A DNA stretch of 64,000 bases from Pollenia angustigena (lineage: Eukaryota > Arthropoda > Insecta > Diptera > Polleniidae), in assembly GCA_930367215.1 (NCBI GenBank), contig OV884056.1:47740308-47804307 (forward strand). Direction: 5' to 3'. The notes below the pieces were generated by a model. That model did not search any database and had not been told where the DNA came from. It was given only the letters and a program-made list of their open reading frames with translations. Positions 1-11,542 of the stretch are shown one piece after another. Each line of letters opens with the position of its first letter. Positions within the stretch are counted from its first letter, which is position 1. Made by a program: the position numbers and the translations under genes.

Positions 1-1257
1 TTCGCTTCTCAGTTTTTTTTAACGAATTTTAGAAATTTTAAAATGTATATTCTGAAACCAAATCAAATATTTCATACAAGGATGCTTTTTGAGGTTAGAA
101 ACATTTTGTTTCTCCATAAAATTTTAAATCCTTAAAATTTTTTGGTGCGTTTTCAATTTTAGTATCAAGCTCAGTAAAGTCTTCTATTCGATGTACGTTT
201 GAGCGGAATTGATACAGCGCTTCAGTTGTCACAAAGCGAAATGTGTTTGGAAAAAAATGCCGCTGCACGCGCCAGGGTTGAAAAAAATTATTTTTTTTTG
301 CACTTTATCAGTTTAGTCCGTCGCGAAGAATCTATTTAGATACCTTAACATGTGCCCATGACATGTTTTGATATAAAAAAAAGCTTAAAAATAAATTGTT
401 TTTTTGCAAAAATTTTCAAAAGTTCATAAAATTTTTGCGTTTAAAAATTTTAAAGTGCGTTTTCGCCTCGGAGTTGCCCTTTACGAAGTTACTCACATCA
501 CGCAATACACTAGCCAACTTAAAAGGCAATTCAGATTGTCAGACGCAAAAAAGATACATTTTTAAAAAATTTACGCTAATTTCTTTTAAGTTTGTGATGT
601 CCGTGATACGTTATTGGTGCACTGACACCAACTTGATACACCTCAAACTTTATAAAATTACGCAGTTTTTTTAATTCTGCGCTTAAAACTCATTTTTATT
701 AAACGGCGCAAAAACTCTATGCAAAATCTTCAAAAATTTCTAAATTCGGAAAATTTTGGTTTCACTTTAAAACACCATGCAACTTTTCACGCAGCAGCGA
801 TATCAAAATTTTTTTTTTAGTGGATATATCCTCCAAGTCTAGTGACTAAATTTTGTATGGGTTTGGATCTAAAAGCTTAAAACTATTACAAAGAAAACGG
901 AATGAATGAAAAAACTCTTGGAAGTTCCAAGTCGTTTTTTTAATTTTTCGAATTTTAGATGATCACCAATTCTTAAGGTGAGGACTTTTCAACGTAAAAC
1001 TTTGCACGTCATATCCTTCAAGTATAGTCATCCAAACCCTGTACAACGTTTTTTCAATTCATAAAACTTAACGAAATAAGAGCCATAGTATGTCGGTTTC
1101 AGCAGGTGCTCAAAAAATTTGAAGTAGCCCATATATTACATTTTTTAATTTGGTAATAGTTTCAGCAAAATACGTTCGATATATCGATATTTTTTAAATA
1201 ATAAATATCGATACTCTTAAAAAATATGGATTCGATATATATCGATATATTTTTTCA
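1..1257. other. AT-rich non-coding DNA
   Basis: No supported gene. The stretch is A/T-rich with many short T and A runs. The open frame at 396-674 is low complexity, has no recognisable motif and no codon bias, so I do not call it. From about 1160 the sequence alternates ATCGAT and TATCGATA motifs leading into the transposon-like terminus annotated next. Confidence 0.5.
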
Positions 1258-1275
1258 ATTTGCCCATCCCTAGAT
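1160..1275. repeat. Possible solo end of a DNA transposon (ATCGAT-rich)
   Basis: The segment is rich in ATCGATAT motifs and ends in TTTGCCCATCCCTAG near 1259-1273. On the minus strand this reads CTAGGGATGGGCAAA, which looks like a hAT-type terminus followed by a CGATAT-rich subterminal region. I could not find the matching opposite end, so this may be a truncated element or chance. Confidence 0.3.
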
Positions 1276-1695
1276 AAAACTAAACATAGTTAGCTAAAAC
1301 CATTTTCGTCTTAAGGAAAACTCAAAAAAAAAAAAACTTCGTGTTGTGGCCTTATGATTACGATTATGAAAGAGATATAGATATTTAAAAATTAAATGGT
1401 TTTTCTATAAAAAGCACTTTTTTTTTTTTTTGATAATTAATTTTTTGTTTACTGCTTAATTACATTTATTGATAATAAAATAAATAATTTTTTTAAAATT
1501 TTAATATCCTTTTTTATATCTTAATCGTTCTGGCGCCAATTTTACCCTTTTTAATATTTTATTTATAAACACAACAACTGATTTTTAAAGTTTTTGCTAA
1601 AACTTTAATTTTTTCGCCTGGCGGTTTTTATCCATTTTTTTTTCGTAATTTTTTACCCGTCCTTACAATAAACACTTAACGCTTTTCCTTATTTC
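1276..1695. other. AT-rich spacer, nothing recognised
   Basis: Homopolymer T and A runs (for example 1409-1430) and no motif-bearing reading frame. Nothing further can be supported. Confidence 0.5.
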
Positions 1696-1698
1696 TAA

Positions 1699-2157
1699 AG
1701 GCCAGTTTACACGGTAATACAATGTATTACGACTTTGTAGAATCAAAATAATATGAAATTCTCTCCGTGTTTAAAAGAAAAAAATAAAAGTCTGTTGAGA
1801 GTATACTTTATGTTTACACGGATGGTATAAGTAAAATCAAAAATAATAACAAAGAAGCTGATGGTTGCAGTTTTACAATTTTTACAAAATCAACATGAAA
1901 ATTTCCTGAGTTGATTTTAGTTGTTTTTGTAATTGTATAAAAATGCTACCACCTTCAATATACTCCGTTAAAATTCACCTCTGGTGTGATGAAAATACAT
2001 AAGTTTCTAAAATGGTTTAGAAAAAACCATTTACCGACCGCTTGTCAGATTTTGTATTCGTATTCTCTCTTACTCAATGCATTTTGCTTTTACATGATAT
2101 GATTTCTCTCATTCTACATTATGTCGTAATATAATGTATTACCGTGTAAACTGGCCT
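1699..2157. mobile_element. MITE, Harbinger-type (TAA target duplication)
   Basis: A 459-bp element with terminal inverted repeats of about 35 bp (1699-1733 and 2123-2157, about 33/35 matching), beginning AGGCCAGTTTACACGG. It is flanked by TAA on both sides (1696-1698 and 2158-2160). No coding capacity is visible. A 3-bp TWA duplication is typical of PIF/Harbinger elements, so I infer mobilisation by that kind of transposase. A second element with a similar start (AGGCGACCGT) and the same duplication lies at 13,226. Confidence 0.8.
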
Positions 2158-2729
2158 TAAGTGGCAGCACTGTTTCTCACACAAATATTCATCTGCAGGG
2201 AAACCAGAAGTATGCTCTAAAAATCGTGTTTTATGCGCTAGATATGCCCTGAAAATTGTTAAAAATATGCCCTCAAAATAAAAAATTGCTCATTTAAAGA
2301 CAAAATATTCAACAATTTAATAATAAAATTTAAAAGAAAACCTAAAAATATTATCGCTTAAGCCCATATTTATTTTAAATTTATATACGAGATGTTGCTC
2401 CGAATATAGTATAGATATTTACTTCTATATGGGTTTTGTCTTTAATAGATTTTAGGTACGGTCGCTAAATTTTTAATTAATGTTAACATTTAAAAGGAAG
2501 TTTAATCTATTTAAGGCTGGGAGCTTTGGGCAAATGTGAACCGATTCGAAAATAATTTATGTTGCAGTAAAATATTTTTGGGGCGAATTTAAATGCCTTC
2601 ATAATTAGATGGTTTACGTATACAAAGAGTCTAATTTGGAAAGAAGTTTTTATGGGGAATATGTTAACAATTTAGATTTCATCCATATTTTATCAAATAT
2701 TCTACAAAATTTAAACTGGTACTTTGCGC

Positions 2730-2850
2730 ACAGGCAACCAGCCAGACGGACGGATGGACATCGTTAGCTCACTTTAAAAAGTGATTCTGAGTCGATCGGT
2801 TTGCTTAGAGTTAGGTCCAAATTTCTGTTTATTATACACATCGCATAGCA
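2730..2850. repeat. Fragment of dispersed fly repeat ('gacggacggatggacat' tail)
   Basis: It contains GACGGACGGATGGACATCG followed by a GATTCTGAGTCGATCGG segment. The same arrangement of GACGGA repeats followed by a conserved motif ends the longer repeat at 15,314-16,435 and is echoed near 22,985. The class of the element is unknown to me; only its 3' part is here, directly upstream of the LINE insertion. Confidence 0.5.
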
Positions 2851-2854
2851 TTTA

Positions 2855-4698
2855 TCTTTAATGACAACCTGCTTTGGTGTTGATGGCATTCCAATAGGCT
2901 TCATTGAAACAATTTTTCAACATGTTTCTCATTATATTCTTTTTCATTTCAACTCTATTTTAACATATTCTGTATTCCCTTCGCCTTGGAAGTTAGCACG
3001 CGTGGTCCCTATTCCTAAAGTGAAAGCAATTCGTAGTGTAGAAGACTTAAGGCCTATTTCAATCCTTCCTGCACTATCAAAAGTAATGGAAGATATTCTC
3101 AAAAACCAAATTTTAGCATTTGTTAGTCGGGACATTGTTGCTTCTCAATATGCTTTTCGTCGGGGACATAGCACTACTTCTTTATTGTTAAATTTAACAG
3201 ATTCTGTACGTGACCATATAAATAGGGATAAGTTGTCGTTATTGGTTTCATTAGATTTAAGTAAGGCTTTTAACACTATAAATTATGCTTTGTTAATAAC
3301 TAAACTAAGGGACTTGTTTAACTTTTCAAGGTCTGCATGTAGATTGATTTATTCCTACTTAAATAACAGACAGCAGTTTGTTAATATGAATGGAGTCTAC
3401 TCTAACATACTTCCCTTGTCATCAGGTGTTCCTCAGGGCTCGGTTTGGGTCCACTTATTTTTGTGTTATATGTCAATGACCTTCCAGGATTTATTGATAC
3501 TACTGTTTGTAGGTCTTTTATTTTTGCTGACGATATTTTTCTCTTATTTAGTACGAATAAAGATAATGGTGATGTTCTACAATCTAATGCAAATTACAGT
3601 GTCGAACGTTTCCGTCTTTGGTCATCTACTAATAATTTTTGCATAAATATTTCCAAAACGAGGGCTATAGTATTTGGGAATCAAATAAGTAATATTAATA
3701 TTTGTATTGGTAATGAGAGAATTGATTTTGTTGACCAGTTAAGATGCCTTGGCGTTTTAATTGATACTCGACTTACTTTTTCTGATCATATCGACCATAT
3801 ATATTTTAGAGTATCAGGGATTTTGCGAGGGATATATTCAAATAACATTTACCTACCGTATTGTATTAAAAGAAAAATTGCTTATGCTTTACTGATGCCG
3901 CATATTTTGTATGGTCTCGAGATTGTGTCTGGTACTTTAGCTCTCCAAACTATTAGATTAAACCGAATTTTGAACACTGTTGTTAGATATGTTTATAATG
4001 TTAGAAGAAGAATGCATATTTCTGGTTATGTGAGAACATTTCTCGGATGTAGCTTTAAACACTTTGTTTTATACCGCAATATACTATTTTTCTACAGGGT
4101 TCTTAGGAATGGTTATCCTACTCAGTTTTGCTCCGAATTTCAGTTTACCCACTCTACAAGAAATCCACAAATTGTTATTCCCAGGATAAGATTTAGCTGT
4201 TTCGAGAGGTCTTTTCTTGTAAGGGTAGCTCGATGTTGGAATTGTTTGCCTAGAGATCTTCGCTTATTTTCCCACTCGAATAATGCATTTCGTTTAAAAC
4301 TGTTGACATACTTTTCTTTTCGTTGAGCTAACTTAATTTAAGTATCTCTTAAATTTTTTTATCTTTCGTGTTTGAGCTTTCCAAATGTCAGTTTAAAACA
4401 TTATACAAAATTAAATGTACATATTTAAATATAAGTAATTACTTCGCATATTCATACTTCTGGTCTTTATAAACGCATAGATCTTACTAAGCTATCCACT
4501 TTGGGGTCTGGTGGTTATTATTGTTATTTTATTATTAATATTGTATTAGGCTGGGGAGCCAACTTGTAAATAATGTTAAATAATAATTTTATTGTTTGTA
4601 TAAATTTATTTTTTTATTAATTGTGCTTATTCAGAATATGAATTTACAATTGTAATATATAATTTTTGGCCTCCTAGGCTTTTTATATTACTTGGATG

Positions 4699-4729
<31 letters not shown>

Positions 4730-4733
4730 ATTT
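2855..4733 (+). mobile_element. 5'-truncated non-LTR retrotransposon (LINE)
   Basis: The copy starts inside the reverse transcriptase region and ends in a tetranucleotide tail of AAAT repeats (about 4698-4730), a usual LINE 3' end. The endonuclease domain is missing, consistent with 5' truncation during target-primed insertion. It sits inside the hAT-type element at 2196-5119, so it arrived after that element. Its protein resembles the larger LINE at 58.0-60.8 kb in domain order and C-terminal region. Confidence 0.8.
2861..4326 (+). pseudogene. LINE reverse transcriptase fragment, one frameshift
   Basis: The reading frame encodes the palm and thumb of a LINE reverse transcriptase. Motif A is present (SLDLSKAF, catalytic Asp retained), followed by the conserved SGVPQGSV block. 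The frame then shifts in a short T run at 3444-3446, where one T appears to be missing, and continues from about 3445 with GPLIFVLYVNDLP and the catalytic FADD box. The C-terminal domain runs to a stop at 4326. The N-terminal endonuclease and fingers are absent. The two halves cannot be one protein without recoding, so this is a dead copy. The family is Jockey/CR1-like; I cannot fix the clade. Confidence 0.8.
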
Positions 4734-5127
4734 TAGAGTAAAAATAAAATATAGATGGCGAAATTAAACCAAACAAAAATTATAAAACAGAAAAGCCATC
4801 TGTTAACTAGAATTTCGAAAAAAATAAAAAAAAATTTATTTCCTGCGAAAGCTCTTGTAGGCATCTAAAAAAATTGTTCATGTATCAAAACATGCCTTGA
4901 AAAGGCAAAATATGCGCTATAAACTTTAAAAAAGCTGCAAAAATGCTCGCTTATCGAAATTATGCACAAAAATGCTGCAAACGGTAAAATATGCAAAAAT
5001 ATGCACTAACAAATCGATGCCAAAATTCATAAAAAGGTCTAAAACGAATAAATATACTGTTTCTGCCTTCATTGTTCGCACAAGGAAAAACATAAAATTG
5101 CATATTTATGGTTTCCCTGTTCATCTG

Positions 5128-6791
5128 TATACTAATTGATGAAGGGTCTAAGGTTGTATGCTTTTCTTACTCGGTAGCTTTAAGGAAACTTTTTAAATAC
5201 ATTTTTGAAAATGTTTAATTTTGCCTTTGAAATAAGCCAAACCCCGCAGTAGGACATAAAAACGTAAAATTTCGCAATAATTGACATGTAAACAATGTAA
5301 ATTATACACCATTTCCTTAAATGAAGGCAAAAGAAAAAAAAAATTATATTTTTTTTGACCAACATATAAAAAGTGTGTGAGTGTTATTTATGGAAAAAGC
5401 TGTTAACGAGCATTTTTATTTATTTAAATATTTACAAAAGAAATGAAACAGCAAAAAAAAAATAAAAGCACATTAAAATGAGAAAAGGACTGGCTGTCTG
5501 TATGGACCATTAGACACTATAAATAAATGGATTAACAGAAGTAATACACATTAAATTTATTGTGTGTGAGATGTAGAGGAGAGTTGAAATACTAACAGTA
5601 TTCAAATAGTTTGAATATTACAAAATAGACAAACTTTTTGTATTTTGAATATAAAAAAAATGAGTATTCAATAGAAATGAACTGCCAACAAACCCAACAT
5701 TCAACAAACATTTAAACAAAATTCACTTTTTTCTCTTCCACTACAAATGAAAGAAAGAAGGAAAAACTGACAAAAAACAAAAAAAAAAAAAAAAAAAAAA
5801 AAATGTTGGGTTTAAGAAATGCCATTCGAACACTGTTGGAAATGGCAGTAATGTGACCATTTAAGACCTCTTTTCTGATGGCTTATAGAGTGAAAACGTC
5901 CTGCTGTGTAAAAACAAATTATAGGCATGTAATGTTGCATGTTGTTAGATGGCATATTCATGCAACAAACACTCCACTTGCATACATACTTTCAGACTCT
6001 AGTTTGTGTATGAGTATTTGTCTTCTTCTATGCAAAAATATTAATAAAAAAAAAAAATACATAAAAATTTTAAAAAGATTATGGATTGAGGAAGAAGAAG
6101 TTTTCATACTCAAACACATACTTGTGTAATGCTTTTTCAAAAAAACAAAAAAAAAAAAGTTTAGATGGATGAACTGACTGGTAGTAACTACGAGTAGTAA
6201 ATGTTTTGTTTGCTTCGATTGTACTTGGAGTATGTTACGATGTTATGAAGTTACTTACTTACAATTTGAATTTAGTTTTTTTGTATTCCCCTGGGTTTTT
6301 AGCATTTGCATGTGAGATTTTTTCCTATTTCTAGTTCAAAAATGTTGTAAATATGGCAAAAAAAAAAAAAATAATGTGGACAAAAAATAAATCCTAGTTT
6401 TATTCAACTACTTGGTACTTAAAAAGTTTGCAAAAAAAAAAAAAAAGAAAAAGATCTTATCACAAATTTAGTTTTATTTTCTTTATGAATTTTTAAAAGG
6501 ATTGTATAAAATTAGATTTTCATTTACTGAGTCCAATAGGAAATTTGTCACTTTAAGAAATTTTTTATTATTTGAACTTAAAAGAAAGTTTTTAAGTAAG
6601 ATATTTTAAAGCAACGTCTGCCTTATAGAAAGCCGCAAGCCCATTTCTGAGGGTATGTGAAATAAAAACCAATACAACTTTCTTGTTGAAAATTTTAACG
6701 TTTATTACGGCAAATATTTTCAATCTGAGCATTAAGCTCGATTCACCTTTGCGTTTCGAACAATATTTTTGTCAGGAAATTTTTTTTATAT
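5128..6791. other. AT-rich non-coding DNA with homopolymers
   Basis: No gene supported. The long poly-A runs at about 5776-5803, 6359-6372 and 6432-6444 are simple repeats. The overlapping open frames at 5878-6129 and 5958-6140 lie on opposite strands in low-complexity sequence and have no recognisable motifs. Confidence 0.5.
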
Positions 6792-6794
6792 TAA

Positions 6795-6936
6795 GTCCCA
6801 ATTCACACGTTGCAAGTCTTATTGATCAGCTTGCTTAACGAGAGTGAAGAGAGGAAAATAAACGTTTCTCTCTCACTCTCTCTCGCCTATAAGGTAGCAA
6901 GCTGATCAATAAGACTTGCAACGTGTGAATTGGCAC
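6795..6936. mobile_element. Small MITE (142 bp), TAA duplication
   Basis: Near-perfect inverted arms of about 40 bp (GTCCCAATTCACACG at the left, CGTGTGAATTGGCAC at the right) enclose a short CT-rich loop. TAA flanks both sides (6792-6794 and 6937-6939). The size and 3-bp duplication suggest a Harbinger-type MITE. It would fold into a long hairpin. Confidence 0.8.
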
Positions 6937-6960
6937 TAAGTTTAATGCCTTAATTCTGGA

Positions 6961-6977
6961 AGAGAGAGAGAGAGAAA
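6961..6977. repeat. GA microsatellite
   Basis: A short uninterrupted GA repeat next to the MITE at 6795-6936. Confidence 0.8.
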
Positions 6978-7127
6978 TTATTTTGATTGACAATTTTTTT
7001 CTTGAATTGGTTGAATTGGAGCTGCTACTTTTTTTCAATTTGTACATTAAAGTTTAAATAATTGCTGTTTTGCTGAATAATTAAATAAAAAATAATTAAT
7101 ATAATTTTGTGTCATAATTGTCATTTT

Positions 7128-8054
7128 GATAAAGTCTGGCATGAAGGCTTATTACATAAATTGAAGCTCAACTTGCCAGTAAGCACACACAAGCTGTTAG
7201 AAAGCTACTTAGTCGGTCGAAAATTTATCATTAAAGAAGGTGATTATTTAAGCTCTCCTCAGCAAATTGACGCTGGAGTCCCTCAGGGAAGCATCCTGGG
7301 CCCACTTTTATACTTAATATATACCTCGGACATGCCAACAAACAACTACACACAAACTTCAACATTTGCTGATGATACAGCTTTTTTGAGCGTGCAGGAA
7401 AATCGTCAAGAAGCATCTCGATACCTACAGGATCATATATTTCAACTCGAACTATGGTTAAAGCAATGGAGGATAGAGGTCAATGAGCAAAAATGCGTAC
7501 ATATAACATTCACCTTGCGTCGGGAATCATGCCCCCCTATTAAAATCAATAATCAAATAATACCTCAAAATTCGCATGTAAAATACCTCGGTATTCATCT
7601 AGATCGCCGTTTAACGTGGAAAAGCCATATAGAGGCAAAATTAACTCAAATGAAACTAAAAGCCATCCAAATTCATTGGCTTATTGGAAGAAACTCTGTC
7701 CTTAGTCTCGACTGCAAACTTCTTCTTTATAACTCCATCTTAAAGCCAATCTGGTGCTATGGTATTCAGTTATGGGGCACTGCCTCGGCCTCTAATATCG
7801 AAAAAATTCAAAGGCGCCAAAATAAACTACTTCGAATAATCACAGCTGCCCCTTGGTATGTTAAAAACTCAAATATTCACAAGGATCTTAATGTTCCATT
7901 AGTTAAAACTATGATTACGAAATATGCAGTAAAATACTTAAAAAGGCTCGAATTGCACCCGAACCCACTAGCACGAAATATTTTAAATGATAGCGGCCAC
8001 ACTCGCTTAAGAAGAAGAGACACTGCAGCACTTATCCAATTAGATGAGCGATAA
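7128..8054 (+). pseudogene. Jockey-type reverse transcriptase, C-terminal two thirds
   Basis: The protein begins at FDKVWHEGLLHKL, just after the motif A catalytic Asp, then shows GVPQGSILGPLLYLIY, the FADDT catalytic box, LELWLKQWRIEVNE, VKYLGIHLDRRLTWK and ILKPIWCYGIQLWGTAS. These are the usual blocks of Jockey-family LINEs in flies, ending in the conserved C-terminal domain and a stop at 8054. The frame is intact from truncation point to stop, so the copy is fairly young, but it lacks endonuclease, RT fingers and the first catalytic Asp. An in-frame ATG at 7107 lies in flanking DNA and is not a real start. Confidence 0.85.
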
Positions 8055-8224
8055 AAACTTTTAAAGGTGAACAGAACCCGCGATGAAGAAAATTTTTGTC
8101 TGGCACTGGCAGGACAAAAAATAACGTATTAGGTTAAGATTTGATTAATTATTGTTAGTTCATATTTAATATATGAGGATTCAATAAATAAATAATGAAA
8201 AAAAAAAAAAAAAAAAAATTAAAA
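7128..8224 (+). mobile_element. 5'-truncated Jockey-clade LINE with poly-A tail
   Basis: The insertion begins at GATAAAGTCTGGCAT, within RT motif A, and ends in a poly-A tract of about 19 bases (8198-8218) preceded by AATAAATAAATAATG. A 7-bp direct repeat TCATTTT flanks it (7121-7127 and 8225-8231) and is the likely target duplication. The truncated 5' end, poly-A tail and short duplication are the hallmarks of target-primed reverse transcription. Confidence 0.8.
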
Positions 8225-8529
8225 TCATTTTCCTATTTTCGTCCATTTTCTTTAACACACTTTTAGAATTCAAAATAAGTGGTTTGCTAGTTGTGCTGCC
8301 ATTTTGTACAATTGTTTACATCTGTTAACCATATGGTAGCTTTGCTTTTCCAGACAAATTTTCCAAATTGGTGAATCGTAAGCACTCTCAGTAAAAAATT
8401 ATTCTCCGGACAAAAATATTTTTCGGAACGCATGGATAAGTCCACCTTAAGATATGAAAAATATGACAATTAGCGCCCTATCCGTTCCATCATCGAATTA
8501 TTTTAAAACACCCCCACTTCCACCCCTAA

Positions 8530-9066
8530 TAGGCATTTTACATTGATCAACATCTACCATCAAAGATGTAGAAAATGTGAAACACTCGTTTACATTGCTC
8601 ACATCTGACATTCTGACATCTACCATCAAGCAAAAATGTCACCATTTTTGAAAAAAATTTTTTTTTAAATTTAAAATGTTTTTTTCTCACAAAAGTGCCA
8701 AAATTTAAAAAGTAAACTCAAAAAGGTATTTGAAGTTCAATTTGTTTAAAAGTATAAAAAATACTTAACAAAAAAACATTGCAATAAAAGATAAAACTTG
8801 ACAAATGGTAACGCTGCTTTCAAAACAAACTTCTTTTTGTCAGTGATGCCACAATAATAATATAACTTATTGCCACTTTTCTAGTGATGGCACTTAAATA
8901 ATCGAAAGATGTAGAGTGGAATAAAATGAGATAGGAACATATTTTAAAGATGTTGAAAGATGTTGGATTTTAGCCCTATGTATTTCTTATGGAAAGATGT
9001 TAACATCTTCGCAAATGGTGTCAAATTGATGGTAGATGTTAGATGTTGATCAGTGTAAAAAGGCTA
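8530..9066. mobile_element. MITE, TAA duplication, internal copies of its arms
   Basis: A 537-bp element with inverted arms starting TAGGCATTTTACATTGATCA on the left; the right arm ends TGATCAGTGTAAAAAGGCTA. TAA flanks both sides (8527-8529 and 9067-9069). The left arm motif (ACATCTACCATCAA) is repeated a second time at about 8618-8632, so the subterminal region is partly duplicated. Non-coding. Confidence 0.75.
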
Positions 9067-9069
9067 TAA

Positions 9070-9596
9070 CTAGTACAAATATCACAAACAACAAGCGTGT
9101 TTTATTCTAAAAAAATTCACCCTTAAATGTCATAAGCCATTGCACTTTACGCCCCACATAAATTGAGTGTGTTGATAATGAACCAGATGAAGTTGGGAAA
9201 AAATCGCCTCTAATCAGGACAGTAAAATTTTAAGTTTTAATAGTTGTTTTTTCTACTATTTTATAGTAAAACCAAAAGAAAGCATTACATTGTTAATGGT
9301 AGGGTGTCAGTGATATACAATTTAAATGGATTTGATGTTTTAAAATTGTTTTTGAATAAAAACGTAAGATCAAAATATCGTAAAAACTTGATGTTAATAA
9401 ATCGGCAATCTGGCAAAGGTATTTTCTTGTTTACATATTTTATGAAAAACAAACTAAAGAAATTGGAATTTGGTCATTCATTTCGTTGATTTAGTTATTT
9501 ACTTAATATTAATCTATAAAAAATTTGGGTTGATGTATATTTTTTTATATTTTGAAGAACACACTTTTTGATTTATGTACATATTGTTTTTATATG
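9070..9596. other. AT-rich spacer with one unsupported small ORF
   Basis: An 81-codon frame at 9244-9489 (+) is rich in Lys, Phe and Asn, has no motif I recognise, and matches the base composition of its surroundings. I regard it as chance. A 23-bp stretch at 9548-9570 (TTTTGAAGAACACACTTTTTG) recurs with few changes at about 12,877-12,899, on the other side of the Tc1-like element. Confidence 0.4.
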
Positions 9597-9909
9597 TACA
9601 GCTGCGGTCAAAAAAATAGCACCAGGATATAGAAAAAAGTTCTTCGTTAGATATTTGTAAATAGGTCAAACTGTTTTCATTGAATACTTGTCATAAGAAA
9701 CTTACAGGACTGTCAAGCAATATTTAATAAAAAGCCAATTGATTTGGTTTTGTATTTGATATAAAAATTTAACTTTTTTTAAACAACTGAAAAAACACTC
9801 AGTCAAAAAAATAGCACTACAGTTCTTATTCTATTAAAATAAAATACTTAAACTAAAAATAAATTAAAAATTTGAAATCTGTTTTTTATGATGTCTTCTC
9901 ATATTAAAA

Positions 9910-10855
9910 TTAATATTTTTTTGCGTGCCCATTACTGGCAATAACCTTTGCACAACGTTTTTGCATCGATTTAACTAGATGTTGGCACCTCTCTTTCGAA
10001 ATTCTGTTCCAGATTTGCTGAACTGCCACCCAAAGGGCTTCGTTACTTGTTGGTTGTGTTTGGGATACTCCCTTCTTTAAATCTGCCCATAAGTTCTTGA
10101 TTAGATTTAGATCTGGGGACTGGGGTCCTGAAACCACTTTTTGGCAGGTTTGCTAGTATGCTTCGGGTCATTGTCTTACTGAAACACCCAACCAAACGGC
10201 ATTTCCTTAGAAACATATGGTAGCATTACTTCTTGGAGGATATTAACGTATAGTGTCGTATCTATGATTGTTCTGATTCAATATATGGGTCCTACTCCAT
10301 AGAAGGAAAAGCACCCCCATACCATAATGCTTGAACCAACATGTTTAATGGTTTTTGTTGCAAATTCAGCGTTAGGAGGTGTTCTGACGTAAGAACGCGA
10401 TCATTTGCCTCCGAATAAAACAACCTTGGATTCATCTGCCAAATAACATGGCTCCACTTTTCAGTTGGTCATTCCAAATGAGTTCTAGCAAACTCCAAAC
10501 GTTTAGCAACATGCTTACGTGAGAGCAGGGGCACTTTTCGGGGACTACAGGCATTTAAGTTGTTGTCTCGCAACCTCCGAAGTCTGCAATCACACTTAGC
10601 TCATTTTTTAGCTCTGTAGCTGGCATAAACGGGGTATTCTTACATTTTCTGTCCAAACTCTTAACCATTAATGGTGGCAAAACTTTCTTACCACAACGTG
10701 TTTCCGACTTTTCAGTTAATCTTATTGCATTCACAACCATTTTATTGGAACACCTAATCAAGTTTCTTATTTCAGAATATGATTCATGCTCAGAAACCAT
10801 TTTTTTTTTATAAAAGCACGTTTTTCAGGTGTACAATGCTTTCCACGTCCTATTT
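9910..10855 (-). pseudogene. Tc1/mariner-superfamily transposase (inactive)
   Basis: Read on the minus strand, the sequence encodes in order: a helix-turn-helix region (YSEIRNLIRCSNKMVVNAI), the first catalytic segment (DESKVVLFGG), a middle segment with MVWGCFSFYG, the second catalytic segment (NDPKHTS) and the C-terminal SPDLNLIKNLW block. The normal third catalytic Glu in the NP-I-E-N-LW context is a Lys here. There is a stop codon directly before the second catalytic segment and others elsewhere, and the frame shifts at least twice. The enzyme cannot be functional. Only two pieces (9910-10137 and 10,555-10,800) remain open. Confidence 0.85.
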
Positions 10856-11542
10856 CTATGAAAATCAAATATGCGATGAATTATTTGTTTTTTTTTTAAC
10901 TTTAGCATTTGATCCTTTTATTTCAACTTTTAAATCATAATTTATATTTTTAATGAATTTTTGTTATTCGGTGCTATTTTAATGACTGCACTGATGTAGA
11001 ATTATTTTTATAATTTCGATCATTGGAAAAGAACCGGTAACATTTTTTGGAAAAAAATAAAGACGATCAGAGAGAATATACATATCTTCAGCTCAGAATT
11101 GGTTTGGCGCATATGCCAAAAAGTCGGAGTGGAGAAAAACGACAAAGAAGATTTACATGAAGATTTCTCAAATTGTACCCGATAGAATTTTTTTATATTT
11201 TTACCACTGCTTCCGGTATATGTTTTGAAGAAAAATGCAAATTTTTGCGCACTTTCATGAATAAAGTTAGAATTTAATAGTATTTTTTTGAAAATGAAAA
11301 ATATTGTTTTGTGCCGCATACGCCACTTTTCTAAAAAAAATTAAAAAAGTGGCTTTTTGTGCTGCATACGTATACTTATTGCTGTGTATTAAGTAACTTG
11401 TTGTTGAGATGAATTTTTTTTTAAAGTTTTTTTATTTGATTTTACTTTACAAAAACAGAAAAAACAGTTCTACTGTTATGAAAAGTTACATAAAAAGCCA
11501 CAAATTAAACAACTTAAATAATGCAAAAGCAAAAAAGAAAAT

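Larger units (their letters stand above)
2196..5119. mobile_element. hAT-type non-autonomous transposon, 2.9 kb, containing a LINE
   Basis: The ends are short inverted repeats starting CAGGGAAACCA; the right end reads TGGTTTCCCTG. They are flanked by an exact 8-bp duplication, TTCATCTG, at 2188-2195 and 5120-5127. CA-starting termini with an 8-bp duplication are diagnostic of the hAT superfamily. Both subterminal regions hold many scattered ATATGC/TATGC motifs (2209-2280 and 4890-5010), as expected for transposase binding sites. No hAT transposase is visible. The interior carries a dispersed-repeat fragment near 2735-2850 and a truncated LINE from about 2855 to 4730. Confidence 0.85.

Noticed and set aside
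5776..5803. Poly-A as a LINE tail
   Set aside because: No LINE-like coding or 3' untranslated sequence precedes it on either strand, so it is annotated only as a homopolymer. The same applies to 32,112-32,143.
9244..9489. 81-codon ORF
   Set aside because: Composition matches the surrounding AT-rich DNA, with no motif and no neighbouring element to explain it.
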